A stretch of 64,000 nt of DNA from Chrysogorgia sp. JL179-B06. Its lineage: Eukaryota > Cnidaria > Anthozoa > Scleralcyonacea > Chrysogorgiidae. Shown piece after piece: positions 40,990 through 51,902 of this stretch (the stretch's first letter is position 1; each line of letters opens with the position of its first letter). The translations under genes and the position numbers were made by a program. The notes beneath the pieces are model-generated. The model did no database searches. It saw only the letters and a list, made by a program, of their open reading frames with translations, and was not told the origin of the DNA. The stretch is taken from assembly GCA_035772405.1 (NCBI GenBank), contig JAYKKM010000452.1, forward strand, positions 235,001 to 299,000. The letters run 5' to 3'.

Positions 40990-41031
40990 CTACAGACACG
41001 TGTTTCGCTGTACAACAGCTCATCAGTGTAG
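40990..41031 (-). ncRNA. Type I hammerhead ribozyme, unit 1
   Basis: The minus strand reads CUACA (stem I), CUGAUGA, GCUGU-UGU-ACAGC (stem II), GAAA, then ACACGUGU shared by stem III as a self-complementary arm, C17, and UGUAG closing stem I. All core positions are present. Predicted cut between 40995 and 40994 (after GUC). The loopless palindromic stem III is typical of hammerheads that work as dimers. Confidence 0.82.
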
Positions 41032-41267
41032 CTTGGAACAATCTGAATGAGTCTGACTCGGTAATTATACACTTGCGATCGTCATTGACAACAGCTTGTG
41101 GGACAACACCGGCAATCAGAACATCCAGATAGCGTGAAGTGCGCATGGGGCCAGAGTGCTCAAACTGCCACAAGGGTAGTGAGCGTTGCATTATCGCTAA
41201 AGGACACCCACGTTTACTTCACAGAGTGCTCAACAACACCGAAGTGAAGGAGCGTACATAATTCAAT

Positions 41268-41309
41268 CTACAGACACGTGTTTCGCTGTACAACAGCTCA
41301 TCAGTGTAG
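41268..41309 (-). ncRNA. Type I hammerhead ribozyme, unit 2
   Basis: Same sequence as unit 1, exactly 278 bp further on. Confidence 0.82.
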
Positions 41310-41545
41310 CTTGGAACAATCTGAATGAGTCTGACTCGGTAATTATACACTTGCGATCGTCATTGACAACAGCTTGTGGGACAACACCGGCAATCAGAAC
41401 ATCCAGATAGCGTGAAGTGCGCATGGGGCCAGAGTGCTCAAACTGCCACAAGGGTAGTGAGCGTTGCATTATCGCTAAAGGACACCCACGTTTACTTCAC
41501 AGAGTGCTCAACAACACCGAAGTGAAGGAGCGTACATAATTCAAT

Positions 41546-41587
41546 CTACAGACACGTGTTTCGCTGTACAACAGCTCATCAGTGTAG
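41546..41587 (-). ncRNA. Type I hammerhead ribozyme, unit 3
   Basis: Same sequence as unit 1, at the second 278-bp interval. With units 1 and 2 it bounds two complete monomers. Confidence 0.82.
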
Positions 41588-41711
41588 CTTGGAACAATCT
41601 GAATGAGTCTGACTCGGTAATTATACACTTGCGATCGTCATTGACAACAGCTTGTGGGACAACACCGGCAATCAGAACATCCAGATAGCGTGAAGGAAAT
41701 AAATATCTCCT

Positions 41712-41936
<225 letters not shown>

Positions 41937-42019
41937 GCATGAACATTTTATTTATTATTTATTTTCAGTGTATTTTACATATAGTTAGCATCATTTATAT
42001 ATATTTATATATTTATATA

Positions 42020-43136
42020 TATAATTGAAGAAGTGGTTTACAATAGACTATAGAATGCTCAATACCTTGACGGTAGAGCGAGATATATTTATTAGATGAT
42101 TAACGTTGCTACTCGGAGTTTCACGCGTTTATAAGCGATCATCAGGCAACTGAGGAAGTCTCCCTACGGTTTCTGTTTATGTTACACGTGAGATCACTGT
42201 TCGAGGGGGTGTTTCAGGAGGTGTCACTTTATTCTTAGTGCGGCGAAGGTTCTTGGCATAAAATTTATTTTCGTGTCGACATTTGGAAATTATCTCAGTT
42301 CTTTTATTGAATAAGTTCTCCTTGTCGGCTTTCAATATAAAAAGCTTTTCTTCGAGACATATAGGTCACAGCGGTTTGCCCCACTTGTGTACGCGGCTGC
42401 GCGTTTTAATACAGACCAATTGATAGTGAACGGTTTGCCATTTCTTTTCAAGAGCCTAACGTGCTTCGAAAGTTCAGTCTCGTTTGCATATTTCTCGTCA
42501 CGGAATGATTTCTGGTGGTTATTAAAGCGTTGTTTGAAGTTGTTGGCCGTCATTCCTATATATTGTTTGGTCGAGTCTCGGTTGTCTGCTGTTATAACGT
42601 CAGCTTTGTATATATATGACACCTTCTACCATACAATTTCCTTTTAAGGGGCATTCCGCGGTCTTGTTTCTGCACTTTCTCTCCTCGGGATTTTTCTTCG
42701 ACAGGATGCGGTGGTTGTGTTTTGAGATAGCGCTCTTGATGTTTTTCATACAACTGTAACTGATTTATGTAGTGTTTCGGTTGAATATTTTATGGAGGTT
42801 ATTGGGTCTGAAGTAGTGGTCAATCAGGTTAAGGAATTTATGTCCAATGTTGGTCTCGACGTTCTTGCTAAATGGGGGGTTAAACCAAATAATATTTTTT
42901 TTCGTGTTCTTTGAGATGCTGATGGTTGCGGTAAGGTGTCAGGTGCGAAGTGTAGATTGGCGTTGAAGTGACTACGTTTGAGAGCCTCTTCATAGAGGGG
43001 GACTGCTGAATTGAAGGATGACTCGTCAGATGAAAGTGATGAAATTCTCTTGTTGGTGGAAGTTGGGTGGTTCGAGTGGATGTCGACATACAATAGCTCG
43101 TCATTTGGTTTTCGGTAAGGCTGGTGTTTTCCATAC
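42020..43136 (-). mobile_element. PLE copy C, inverted and truncated
   Basis: Minus-strand 3' part of the same family as copy B. Near 43136-42880 it matches 44663-44990 of B ([22 protein letters not shown]). At 42622-42332 it holds the GIY-YIG-like region (QYIGMTANNFKQRFNNHQ). At 42300-42020 it holds the pseudo-LTR with a hammerhead motif. The RT core is absent. It abuts copy B head to head. Confidence 0.8.
42105..42150 (-). ncRNA. Hammerhead-like motif in pseudo-LTR, copy C
   Basis: GUUGC/GCAAC stem I, intact CUGAUGA core, stem II CGC/GCG with a U-U closing pair, GAAA, stem III ACUC-C-GAGU and A17. All helices except the first stem II pair are good. Confidence 0.6.
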
Positions 43137-43263
43137 ACGAAAATAAATGTTATACCAAGAACCTTCGCCGCACTAAGAATAATGTGACACCTCTTGGAAC
43201 ACCCCATCGAACAGTGATCTCACGTGTACCCGCATAAACAGAAACCGAAGCGAGATTTCCTCA

Positions 43264-43307
43264 GTTGCCTGATGATCGCTTAAACGCGTGAAACTCCGAC
43301 TAGCAAC
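43264..43307 (+). ncRNA. Hammerhead-like motif in 5' pseudo-LTR, copy B
   Basis: Same fold as copy C, with an intact CUGAUGA core but a C-C mismatch in stem III (CUCCGACU), so probably weakened. Confidence 0.5.
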
Positions 43308-43554
43308 GTTAATCATCTAATAAATCTATCTCGCTCTACCGTCAAGGTATTGAGCACTCTATAGTCTATTGTAAACCACTTCTTCGATTATTCACCGCAC
43401 CTGGTTTCCAGTTGTGCACTCTAGTCTGCGTAGACAAACATGATGATGAGGAAGATCCGCTTTAATTATTCTGTGAAGAACATCGCAATACCATGCACCG
43501 CTCGACGTTTACCGGAGAAAACTGATCGAGAAAGTAGAGAGCATCACCAAGAGA

Positions 43555-45630
43555 ATGAGATGGAAAGCTCACTTTTTTCTTAACAAGGATTCCAGCAACG
43601 CCGACCGAAAATTTGGGTTAAAATCAAGAAAGTGCCCACCGCAAATCAACGAGATGAAAGCCTTCGATGATGATCTCGTTCGCATGATCGAGAATATCGA
43701 ATTCAAAAAATCTGACAACCTATTCCTGAGTGATTTATCAAACGATTTAAAGAAGATTAAATCGTCACCCAATGTTTTTATTTTTGCCGACGAAACCAGA
43801 AACATTTATGAAACCGACCCAGAACGATACAAACAGCTACTTACAAATTCGATAACGAAAACGTACAAGGTTGGCGATGATAAAACTGTTAGAAGATATC
43901 GACCAAGAGTTCAAATACATCGCAGACGGACTATCCATCAGCGACCGCATTGAAACGATGACAAATCGACAGGCCTTCATAACCCTGAAAGACCACAAAG
44001 ATAATTTCGACCTGAACAATCCTACCTGCCGACTTATTTGCCGACTTATTAACCCTGCGAAAAGTGATCTCGGTAAAGTAAGCAAAGTGCTTTTAGATCA
44101 AATTAATAACACTATTAGATCTACTATCGACGTAAATCAGTGGAGGAATACTTCATCTGTCATTGATTGGTTCAACGCCATAAACAACAAAAACAAACAC
44201 TCTTTCCTGTCCTTTGATATAGTAGATTTTTATCCATCCATTACCGAAGAGCTGTTGGATAAAACAATCGCGTGGGCCAAGGAGATGACATCCATTCCTG
44301 ATAATCATATAGCCATCATAAAGCACGTGTGTAGATCAGTGCTCTTTAGCGGAGAAAAGCCACGGACAAAGAAAAATAACTCGGGAACGTTCGACGTTAC
44401 GATGGGTAGCTTCGACGGCGCGGAGATATGTGAATTAGTTGGTCTATTCATCTTGGAAAATTTGGCCAAAAAATTCGGAGGGAATAACGTGGGTCTCTAC
44501 CGAGACGACGGGTTGGTGCTTCTCGAAAACCTCTCCGGCAGACAAGCAGATAAAGCCAGAAAAGATCTACCCAAGATTTTTGAAGAATTCGGCCTAAAGA
44601 TCACTGTCCAGTTCGACCAAAAAATCACCAATTTTCTTGATGTCACGCTCAACTTGCGAGATGGAAAACACCAGCCTTAACCGGAAACCAAATGACGAGC
44701 CATTGTATGTCGACAGCCACTCTAACCACCCACCCACCAACCATCATCAAACAATTCCCTAGTATACTTCCATCAACAAGAGAATTTCATCGCTTTCATC
44801 TCACGAGTCATCCTTCAATTCAGCAGTCCCCCTCTACGAAGAGGCTTTCAAACGTAGTCACTTCAACGCCAATCTACACTTCGCACCTGTGCAGCATCTC
44901 AGAGAACACGAAAAAGAAATATTATTTGGTTTAACCCCCCATTTAGCAAGAACGTCAAGACCAACATTGGACATAAATTCCTTAACCTGATTGACCACCA
45001 CTTCAGACCCAATAACCTCCGTAAAATATTCAACCGGAACACCATAAAAATCAGTTACAGTTGTATGGAAAACATCAAGAGCCCTATCTCAAAACACAAC
45101 CACCGCATCCTGTCGAAGAAAAATCCTGAGGAGAGAAAGTGCAGCTTCAGAAACAAGACCGAATTCCCCTTGAAAGGAAATTGTATGGTAGCAGGTGTCA
45201 TATACAAAGCTGACGTTAAAACAGCTGAGAATCGAGACTCGACCAGACAATATATAGGAATGACGGCCAACAACTTCAAACAACGCTTTAATAACCACCA
45301 GAAATCTTTCCGTGACAAGAAATACGAGACTGAACTTTCGAAGCACGTTTGGAACTTGAAAATAAATGGCAACCGTTCACTATCAATTGGTCTGTATTAA
45401 AACGCGCCACCGCGTACACAAGTGGGGCAAACCGCTGTAACCTATGCCTCGAAGAAAAGCTTTTTATATTGAAAGCCAACAAGGAGAACTTACTCAACAA
45501 AAGAACTGAGATAATTTCCAAATGTCGGCACGAAAATAAATTTTATGCCAAGAACCTTCGCCGCACTAAGATTAAAGTGACACCTCCTGAAACACGTATC
45601 CCTCGAACAGTGATCTCACGTGTAACATAA
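43555..45630 (+). pseudogene. PLE-type RT and GIY-YIG-like endonuclease, several frameshifts
   Basis: Frames 43555-43953, 43871-44680, 44692-44934, 45065-45400 and 45349-45630 follow one another. RT motifs: FITLKDHKDNF...CRLI; motif A SFDIVDFYPSI; motif B TMGSFDGAEICELVGL; motif C LYRDDGLV; then ITNFLDVTLNLRDG. The endonuclease part has QYIGMTANNFKQRFNNH. The family differs clearly from the PLE at 2174. Frameshifts near 43900, 44680, 44950 and 45355 mean no full protein. Confidence 0.8.
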
Positions 45631-45656
45631 ACAGAAACCGAAGCGAGACTTCCTCA

Positions 45657-45700
45657 GTTGCCTTATGATCGCTTAAACGCGTGAAACTCCGAGTAGCAAC
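45657..45700 (+). ncRNA. Hammerhead-like motif in 3' pseudo-LTR, copy B
   Basis: Stems I and III are perfect, but the core reads CUUAUGA, altering the invariant G5, so this copy is likely inactive. Confidence 0.5.
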
Positions 45701-45734
45701 GTTAATCGTCTAATAAATATATATAAAAGACCTC

Positions 45735-45845
45735 TAAGTTGGATTCGGAAGGCCTCTAAGTTGCATTTTTCGCAACTGGTCCCGGTTTGGTCTTAAAAAT
45801 GTATATATTCCAACACTAAAAATTTTCCTTCACCATAAATCCTTA
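45735..45845 (+). repeat. SINE body and tail
   Basis: GGAAGGCCTCTAAGTTGC, then TTTTTCGCAACTGGTC to TTCACCATAAATCCTT, matching 981-1075. Confidence 0.65.
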
Positions 45846-45949
45846 TAGAACATGTAGTTTAATCGAGTGAAATGCCAAATATTACTTGTAATAATTATAC
45901 CCGGAATCTTATCCCGGCATTATCAGCACTATAATATACAGAACTCTTG

Positions 45950-46003
45950 ACTAGGGGTCAGAGCACTGCACTAGCATCGCAGGGTCGCGGGTTCAATTCC
46001 AGC
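45950..46003 (+). repeat. SINE tRNA-like head
   Basis: GGGGTCAGAGCACTGCACT, then GCAGGGTCGCGGGTTCAATTCC (B box GGGTTCAATTCC), as at 960-980. Confidence 0.6.
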
Positions 46004-46058
46004 CTGTTGAGCACTCTGTGAAATTGGTGTATGTGTCCTTTAGCGATAATGCAACGCC
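46004..46058 (+). repeat. Retrozyme-like unit, left part, split by Polinton 2
   Basis: TGTTGAGCACTCTGTGAA to TTTAGCGATAATGCAACGCC matches the minus strand of the 278-bp unit and resumes at 63659. The last six bases are the target duplication (46053-46058). Confidence 0.88.
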
Positions 46059-46600
46059 AGTAGTATAGAGAGTGGGGCTACGGGCTCACCCAACGCAAAC
46101 CATAATATGAGTGTGTCAAAGCGACACCAAACTTATGCCAAATCGCGATTCGGCGAAGTTTGGCATCGTTTCAGCACACTCATATTATGGTTCGCGTCAA
46201 GTGATCCCATAAACCCCACTCTCTATACTACTATAGTGATTTGGTGAGAGCCTGACACCATTTCGCCGTAATTTAGAAAAATAGAAAGTGCCGTTTCAAC
46301 ATTTTCACAAATTTGTGTCAAACCACATTTAGGAAAATAGTTGTTTCAACATTTTCACAAATTTATGTCAAATTACATTTAAAAATAGAAAGTGTCGTTT
46401 CGTCATTTTCGCATTTTTGTTTGACAAACTACGACCGACGCGTTCTGCTGTTGTCTCAGTTCACGCGCGAAAAAAACCCACTAGATTTTGATTCTAGTGG
46501 TGATGTTTATCCAAATGGATAGCGAAATGGTACTCTTTTGATTGGCTAGCAAATAGCCGGTTGTTTTGCGAGTTAGTCCGTTTGTTCACTATTTTCAGTG
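46059..46600. repeat. Polinton 2 left terminal inverted repeat
   Basis: 542 bp. The outer 174 bp (46059-46232) form a palindromic hairpin with apex near AAATCGCGATTCGG. Three to four GTTTCAACATTTTCAC units follow. A further small hairpin CCACTAGA/TCTAGTGG next to an A/T run lies at about 46479-46501. Confidence 0.95.
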
Positions 46601-47085
46601 TTTACCACCTCACTTCTAAAATGGTGATCGTACACATATTTTGACGTTGTGATCCCTCCCGACAACAAGCCCAAGAAAGGCACATACGGCGTCACGATCG
46701 CAACAATGCTCTCAACGTCTTTCTTTAGTAACGGGTCTTTTTGCAACTCATCGTTTAGTTCGTCAGGGTTCTCAATGGCGTTCAACCCATCTAGTAAGCT
46801 AGCGAATTTGCTGATTAGTAAGTCGGTGAGGAAAGCGTTCGCAATTTCCATTCTCTTCAACTCGTATTGGCGCCATATCTTGTCGATAACCTTTGCGGAC
46901 GCTTTTTTAATGTACGCTTCAGATTGACTCACCACACCATCACCAGACAGTCTAATTAGTTCAGATCTCCTAACGTCAATATTGTCTTCCACAGTCGAAG
47001 TACCATCAGTGTCCTCGACTAATTCCTCAATCGTAGGGTTTTCTTCACTTTTGCGTTTTACCATCGCGTTATTACTTATACCCAT
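46573..47085 (-). CDS. Terminal protein of capsid arm, unknown function
   Basis: 170 residues, intact, nearly identical to the element 1 protein at 33267 (MGISN start, TENSEQTD end in the TIR). Three bases separate it from the ATPase gene. Confidence 0.75.
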   Translation of the reverse strand: MGISNNAMVKRKSEENPTIEELVEDTDGTSTVEDNIDVRRSELIRLSGDGVVSQSEAYIKKASAKVIDKIWRQYELKRMEIANAFLTDLLISKFASLLDGLNAIENPDELNDELQKDPLLKKDVESIVAIVTPYVPFLGLLSGGITTSKYVYDHHFRSEVVNTENSEQTD

Positions 47086-47088
47086 ATT

Positions 47089-47691
47089 TTATTGCGGAAT
47101 AACAACTTCATAACTGTATGGATAGCGCAGTGAGATTTCGAGTCTAGCGTACTTATGATTTTTTAATGCGGTCACAATTGTCGACGCTTCTTCTTTGCTA
47201 ATGTGCCCAAGGTAATCGTCAATAACAACCTTCATATCACTCCTGCTCGGACAGTAAAAGCAAACAAGCTTACTAATGTTTTCTCTATACGGTTTTGCGA
47301 TCGACGTCAGCTGTTGTGTGATGACAATAACGCTCAACATAAAATGTCGCGCACTAAAAGCCAAGTTGACCAATTGACTAGTCCTATTCTTGATGTTCTG
47401 CCCACTCGCACAGTCGTCCAACACAATCAGAGTGTTAGTACCTTTAAAAACGTTAGTTACACACTTGAGAACAGCGTCGACACTGTCTTGTGCACAGTCT
47501 ATCGCTAGCACGTCAGGGTCGCGTACATATTTCCAATCTTGGTACGCTTTGTTCCACTCGAAAGTAGGACAAATCAACACAATGTAGTCAAATTTGCCAC
47601 GATACTCAGATTCCAGTGTATTGAGCAAATAATGTGTCTTACCACAAGCTAGTGTCATACCAACAATTAGCGCATTAAACGGAGTTTCCAT
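47089..47691 (-). CDS. ATP: Packaging ATPase with altered P-loop
   Basis: 200 residues. Same protein as at 32664 but with an in-frame 3-bp insertion that makes the Walker A read GMTLACGKT, five instead of four residues between the glycines. Walker B TLIVLDD is unchanged. The spacing of the P-loop is nearly invariant, so nucleotide binding is probably lost although the frame stays open. Confidence 0.85.
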   Translation of the reverse strand: METPFNALIVGMTLACGKTHYLLNTLESEYRGKFDYIVLICPTFEWNKAYQDWKYVRDPDVLAIDCAQDSVDAVLKCVTNVFKGTNTLIVLDDCASGQNIKNRTSQLVNLAFSARHFMLSVIVITQQLTSIAKPYRENISKLVCFYCPSRSDMKVVIDDYLGHISKEEASTIVTALKNHKYARLEISLRYPYSYEVVIPQ

Positions 47692-47706
47692 TAAATTGCG
47701 TTTGAT

Positions 47707-48945
47707 TTAATACTGGATTGATTGCAGCCCATTGTTCATAAAGTTGACCAACCCATCACTCATCACAAACACCCTGCACATGACATTTGCAGTCGTCGCT
47801 TTCTTAGTGATCTCAAGAAGTACACCAGATTGTGTGTTCACAATTTTTTTACCTGTGGCCACATTGCGATTATCTTGAACGCTCCTCAAGTCAATGACTA
47901 ACGCAAAACCATATTTATAGAACTTCTGTATGGTCATGAACTGAGCGTGTTCTTCACCCAACCCAAACAATCGTTTCGCCTCTGCATAGAACTTCAACTT
48001 TGGGATGCCTTGTGAGTACACGCTATTTGGCACACCTTCAATTGTGACTCTAACACTCTCAATATTTGGGTAGAGAAACTCCTCGCTGTCTGTTCGCACC
48101 TTATTCGTGAATAGCAACACAATTGCCTTCATGCTTTTTCTTGGTAAATTAACATTCTCGTTCACAATGGTCGTACCTTTATCCCATTCAGTGGTTTTCA
48201 TCAGCGTAACGTGTTCGTATGACAAACTACGACCACTTGCATAGCCCGACGCTATTTCATCAGAGAGCTCCTGGTTGTCAATCGTTTCGTACTCAAGCTC
48301 GAGGTTCTCCAGAGTGTATCCACCTACACTTTGATTGGATTGCGCCACCATGATGTCTGTGGCCTTCGGAAGTGTGATCACATACTGCAAGTTGTTGTTC
48401 ATGCTAAAAGGAGCGTACAACCCGTGGTCATTCATGATCTTGCCAAGCTTAATCCGCAGTTTCGTTCCAATCACACCAAACATTAACGCGTCGCTAACTT
48501 TAGTAACGTTCCCACTTGTCGCACCACTGTCATCCTTAGAAATTAGCTTTCTCAAGTTCTCACCACCAATACCATAATCGATCATTTGGTCTCGCACAGT
48601 AACACTTTCCCAAAGGTCACGATAAACACCAGTGTAATTTTCCCCACTGTTGTCATACACAGTTTCTCCAGCTAGTCTCACAACAAGTTTCTCACAAAGC
48701 AACTTGCTCACATTGTTCAAGAATCAACTTTTGTCATTCGCGTTTTTAAAGTCGAACACTAAACCCAACGACCCAGGCACCAAACAGCTGCTAACCTTGA
48801 GCTTCGGTATGTCAATGTAAAGTTCCTTACCAGGACTGACTTTATTAGGGTTCAACGTGATCACATGCTGTGTTCTCACCCCTTTTATGACACCCATGGT
48901 CGCTCGTCTAAAACCAGGACTCAACTCTGCCGACGTGACGTTCAT
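47707..48945 (-). pseudogene. MCP: Major capsid protein gene with nonsense codon
   Basis: Collinear with 31410-32648. Codon 74 is TGA (48724-48726) where element 1 has TGG; the frame is otherwise open to 47707. Product truncated unless read through. Confidence 0.8.
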
Positions 48946-48998
48946 ATACTTTACACGTGTTTTGTTATCTTCGAAGCTGGGACCCCTCGAAGATGAGA

Positions 48999-50438
48999 CT
49001 ACCGTTTTAGCTTGTAATAGTCATAAGCGAACCACGCAAATACCACCGCAAGTACCCACAGATTTTGAGCCAACCATGCGAGACCCTTCGCACCCAACGT
49101 CAACGCATTGTAAACTAAGTTAGCCAACCCAACAGCCCATGGACCCATCTTCATTATCGCGTTTTTAACAGCCTGTGCGAACGACCTCGTAGCCATAGCG
49201 CCTTTCACAACAGCAGACCTCCCAGTGATAATAATAGTTGTCATAATCCCAGCCACTGAAATTGCTACAGCGCTCAACCCAACCACGTTCTCTTTAGCCC
49301 ATTCCTTGAATCTCTGAAACCTGTCAATGTCGATCTCTTGTTGCTCTCTAACTTCTTCAAACTCGCGCTGTCCTAAAGTTCTGTCTCTGGCTTGCTCAAG
49401 TCCTCCCACTCTTTCAAACAAACCGGCGTACTCTCGCTCTTCGTCACTCGTAAGACCACTTTGGTTATCTTTTCTATTAAGCTCTGCCAATCTCTCATTC
49501 GTTTCGTCTATCGTTTTTTGAAAATAGTCTGTTTGTGCTTGCAGTGCGCCGTCGTCACCTATTCTCGACTCACGCAACACGCTATCGCTTGGGTTAAGCA
49601 CACCATTCAGCTCACGGTTCTCGTCTAGTGATAGCCCAAGTATGTCACCATTATCCACTCTTGTCTCAATTACTGGGAAGTCGTCTGGGGCCACTTCTGT
49701 TGTGACAACTGTTGTTTCTACATTCTCGGGGATTTGACTAACTAACTGTTTGAATTGCTCAATCGCGTTTTTGCTACTCGCGTCTTTACTGTAGATCAAA
49801 CTTTTTTTCCCAGGTTTTAGAATTAGTTTAGGATTTCCATATTTACCATCTTTGTTTCTCGGTTTGAAAAGAATAGACCCCGAGTCCGTAACCTGTGACC
49901 TGTTGATTATTTCCTTTGACATGTCATCACGACCGAGTTTTTTTTTGTACAACTCACGTACTTTCTTACCTATTAGCTTGATTCTTTTTACTTCGTTTTC
50001 TATCACCTTTTTGTTGTGCGCTTTTAGTTCACCAAGTCTTCTCTTGATGTCGTCCTCCTCTTCGAGAGCTATACTGATACTCACATCACTAACGTCACCA
50101 TACGATTCCTGCTCAACAAACTCTACCGCTGGGACTTCTGTGTTAGTTCCTCTTATTGTCACCGTCTTACCATCGTCAGTGTCGGTAAATGACGTCTCTT
50201 TTTGCCCACCTCGCCTTCTAGCTAGCACACTTCTTATCTTATTCACAGTGTCGAGATTGTTATCATAACTAACACGAACGTCTTTCGGCATTTCGTTCAC
50301 ACCGTACTCAATGGTCACCCCGCTGAGCCACTTATCAGTCTCGGTGAGCTCCTCTTCTAGTTGCTCATCAGTGACGTCGTCATACTCACTAAAGTTCTCC
50401 ATCTCAATCTCGTCAAAACCTTCCCCACCTTCAGCCAT
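48999..50438 (-). CDS. Structural-type protein with hydrophobic C-terminus, paralogue 2
   Basis: 479 residues. Ends align with the element 1 copy (483 residues) but the middle third is largely different, with KKRLG/charged helices here. Membrane segment near LSAVAISVAGIMTTIIITG. Confidence 0.7.
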   Translation of the reverse strand: MAEGGEGFDEIEMENFSEYDDVTDEQLEEELTETDKWLSGVTIEYGVNEMPKDVRVSYDNNLDTVNKIRSVLARRRGGQKETSFTDTDDGKTVTIRGTNTEVPAVEFVEQESYGDVSDVSISIALEEEDDIKRRLGELKAHNKKVIENEVKRIKLIGKKVRELYKKKLGRDDMSKEIINRSQVTDSGSILFKPRNKDGKYGNPKLILKPGKKSLIYSKDASSKNAIEQFKQLVSQIPENVETTVVTTEVAPDDFPVIETRVDNGDILGLSLDENRELNGVLNPSDSVLRESRIGDDGALQAQTDYFQKTIDETNERLAELNRKDNQSGLTSDEEREYAGLFERVGGLEQARDRTLGQREFEEVREQQEIDIDRFQRFKEWAKENVVGLSAVAISVAGIMTTIIITGRSAVVKGAMATRSFAQAVKNAIMKMGPWAVGLANLVYNALTLGAKGLAWLAQNLWVLAVVFAWFAYDYYKLKR

Positions 50439-50496
50439 ATTACATTAACTCACATTTCGAATATCGCTTTCTGGTATCCATGAATCACGTTTGCTT
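50439..50496 (-). repeat. Duplicated integrase 3' end between paralogues
   Basis: Relic equivalent to 29878-29935, with the same ATTCATGGAT...AAATGTGAG block on the minus strand. Confidence 0.85.
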
Positions 50497-51447
50497 TTAG
50501 TTTAAATAATTGTACGCAAACCACGCGAATGTCACCGCAAACACCCACAAATGTTGAGCCAACCAAGCGAGACCCTTTGCACCTACCACCAGCGCGTCAT
50601 AAACTAAATTAGCCAATCCAACAGCCCATGGACCCATCTTCATTATCGCGTTTTTAACAGCCTGTGCGAATGACCTCGTGGTCATAACGCCTTTCATAAC
50701 AGCAGACCTCCCGGCGATAATAATTGTTGTTATAATCGCGGCGATCGCAATCGCTAAAGCACTCAACCCAACCATATTTTCTCTAGCCCATTTCTTGAAC
50801 TTCTGCAACCTGTCAATGTCGACTTCCTGTTGCTCTCTAACCTCCTCTATTTCCCGCTGCTCAATAACCATGTCTCTAGCTTTTTTAAGCCCAATCACTC
50901 TTTCAGCTAGATCGACGAACTCTTCGTTCTCCGCGGTCGTGAGGTCTCTCCCCTCAAGCTCTGCTATTCTTTTGTTCGCTTCATTTATCAAGTCTCGAAA
51001 ATGGTTTGCTTGTATTTGCAATGTACCAGTGTCGCCTACTCTCGACTCACGCAGCACATTCCCACCTGGATTGAGTGTGCTATTCAACTCGCGGTTCTCG
51101 ATTGGTGTTAGTTCAGGTATGTTGACGTACTCTGCGTGTGTGGTGTCTAACAATGGCGCACTCCTCGCGACGTCTTCGTAGTCTTTTGCGTTGTCATTAA
51201 TCCGCGTCTCAATATCGCTAAAGGCCTCCTCCATGTGTTGACGCATTCTTCTACCACGTTCAAGAACCAGCCCACTCCTCACTTTAGTTAGTCTAACTCT
51301 CTCACCGACTGCGACGCTTGGGTCGTCCCAAGCTAGTTCACTATCTTGGGTGGCTTTTTCAAGACTATACTTTAGTTCATCGTCAGTGACATCTTTGTAT
51401 TCATTAGAGCTCTCCGTCTCGAGGTCGTCGAAGCCACTCTCAGCCAT
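50497..51447 (-). CDS. Structural-type protein with hydrophobic C-terminus, paralogue 1
   Basis: 316 residues, the same length as in element 1, with acidic N-terminus, helical middle and identical hydrophobic architecture (LSALAIAIAAIITTIIIAG). Starts 6 bp after the integrase remnant stop. Confidence 0.7.
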   Translation of the reverse strand: MAESGFDDLETESSNEYKDVTDDELKYSLEKATQDSELAWDDPSVAVGERVRLTKVRSGLVLERGRRMRQHMEEAFSDIETRINDNAKDYEDVARSAPLLDTTHAEYVNIPELTPIENRELNSTLNPGGNVLRESRVGDTGTLQIQANHFRDLINEANKRIAELEGRDLTTAENEEFVDLAERVIGLKKARDMVIEQREIEEVREQQEVDIDRLQKFKKWARENMVGLSALAIAIAAIITTIIIAGRSAVMKGVMTTRSFAQAVKNAIMKMGPWAVGLANLVYDALVVGAKGLAWLAQHLWVFAVTFAWFAYNYLN

Positions 51448-51453
51448 ATTACA

Positions 51454-51902
51454 TTAACTCACGTTTTGAATATCGCTTTCTGGTATCCATGAGTTATGTT
51501 TGCTTTCGTAACCTAACCACTTGACCAGCGCCATCTTCTTCCCTCTGACTTTCTTTCTTTTCAACACCTTTTCAACTCTGTACACATCATCACCATGTTT
51601 CTTATTAACCAGCGACAATTCCTGCTCATAAAACTTCCCAATAATCTGTTCACCACTTATGTCCTCAATTTCGTACACATTTGGATCACCACGAATAACC
51701 TTCGCCACTTTGAACAGCTCTTCAGTGAAGTTGGCTTCATAGCCCTTTGTGAACACACTCTTGTACTTACTAATTCTCACCGATTGACCAACTCTAAACT
51801 TTGGCAATGGGTTGTCTGCAAATTGGTGACCAAACAAAGTGGTCCAAACTTCGCCTTCGTTTGACTTATCGACATCCTTTGGCTTCATCATAATGCTTCG
51901 AT
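51454..51902 (-). pseudogene. INT: Integrase remnant: C-terminal region and chromodomain only
   Basis: Homology to the element 1 integrase begins at SIMMKPKD (about residue 220) and runs to the chromodomain end. The catalytic core is absent. The junction near 51901-51905 joins the minor capsid gene to the integrase at a shared GAA, equal to loss of 676 bp relative to element 1 (27797-28472). Confidence 0.9.

Larger units (their letters stand above)
43137..45725 (+). mobile_element. PLE copy B with pseudo-LTRs
   Basis: About 200-bp direct repeats at 43137-43345 and 45527-45722 (CCAAGAACCTTCGCCGCACT through GCAACGTTAATC) flank an RT and GIY-YIG-like coding region. The upstream repeat begins inside what is ORF 3' sequence in the other copy. 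This is the pseudo-LTR arrangement of tandemly templated PLEs. Confidence 0.82.
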
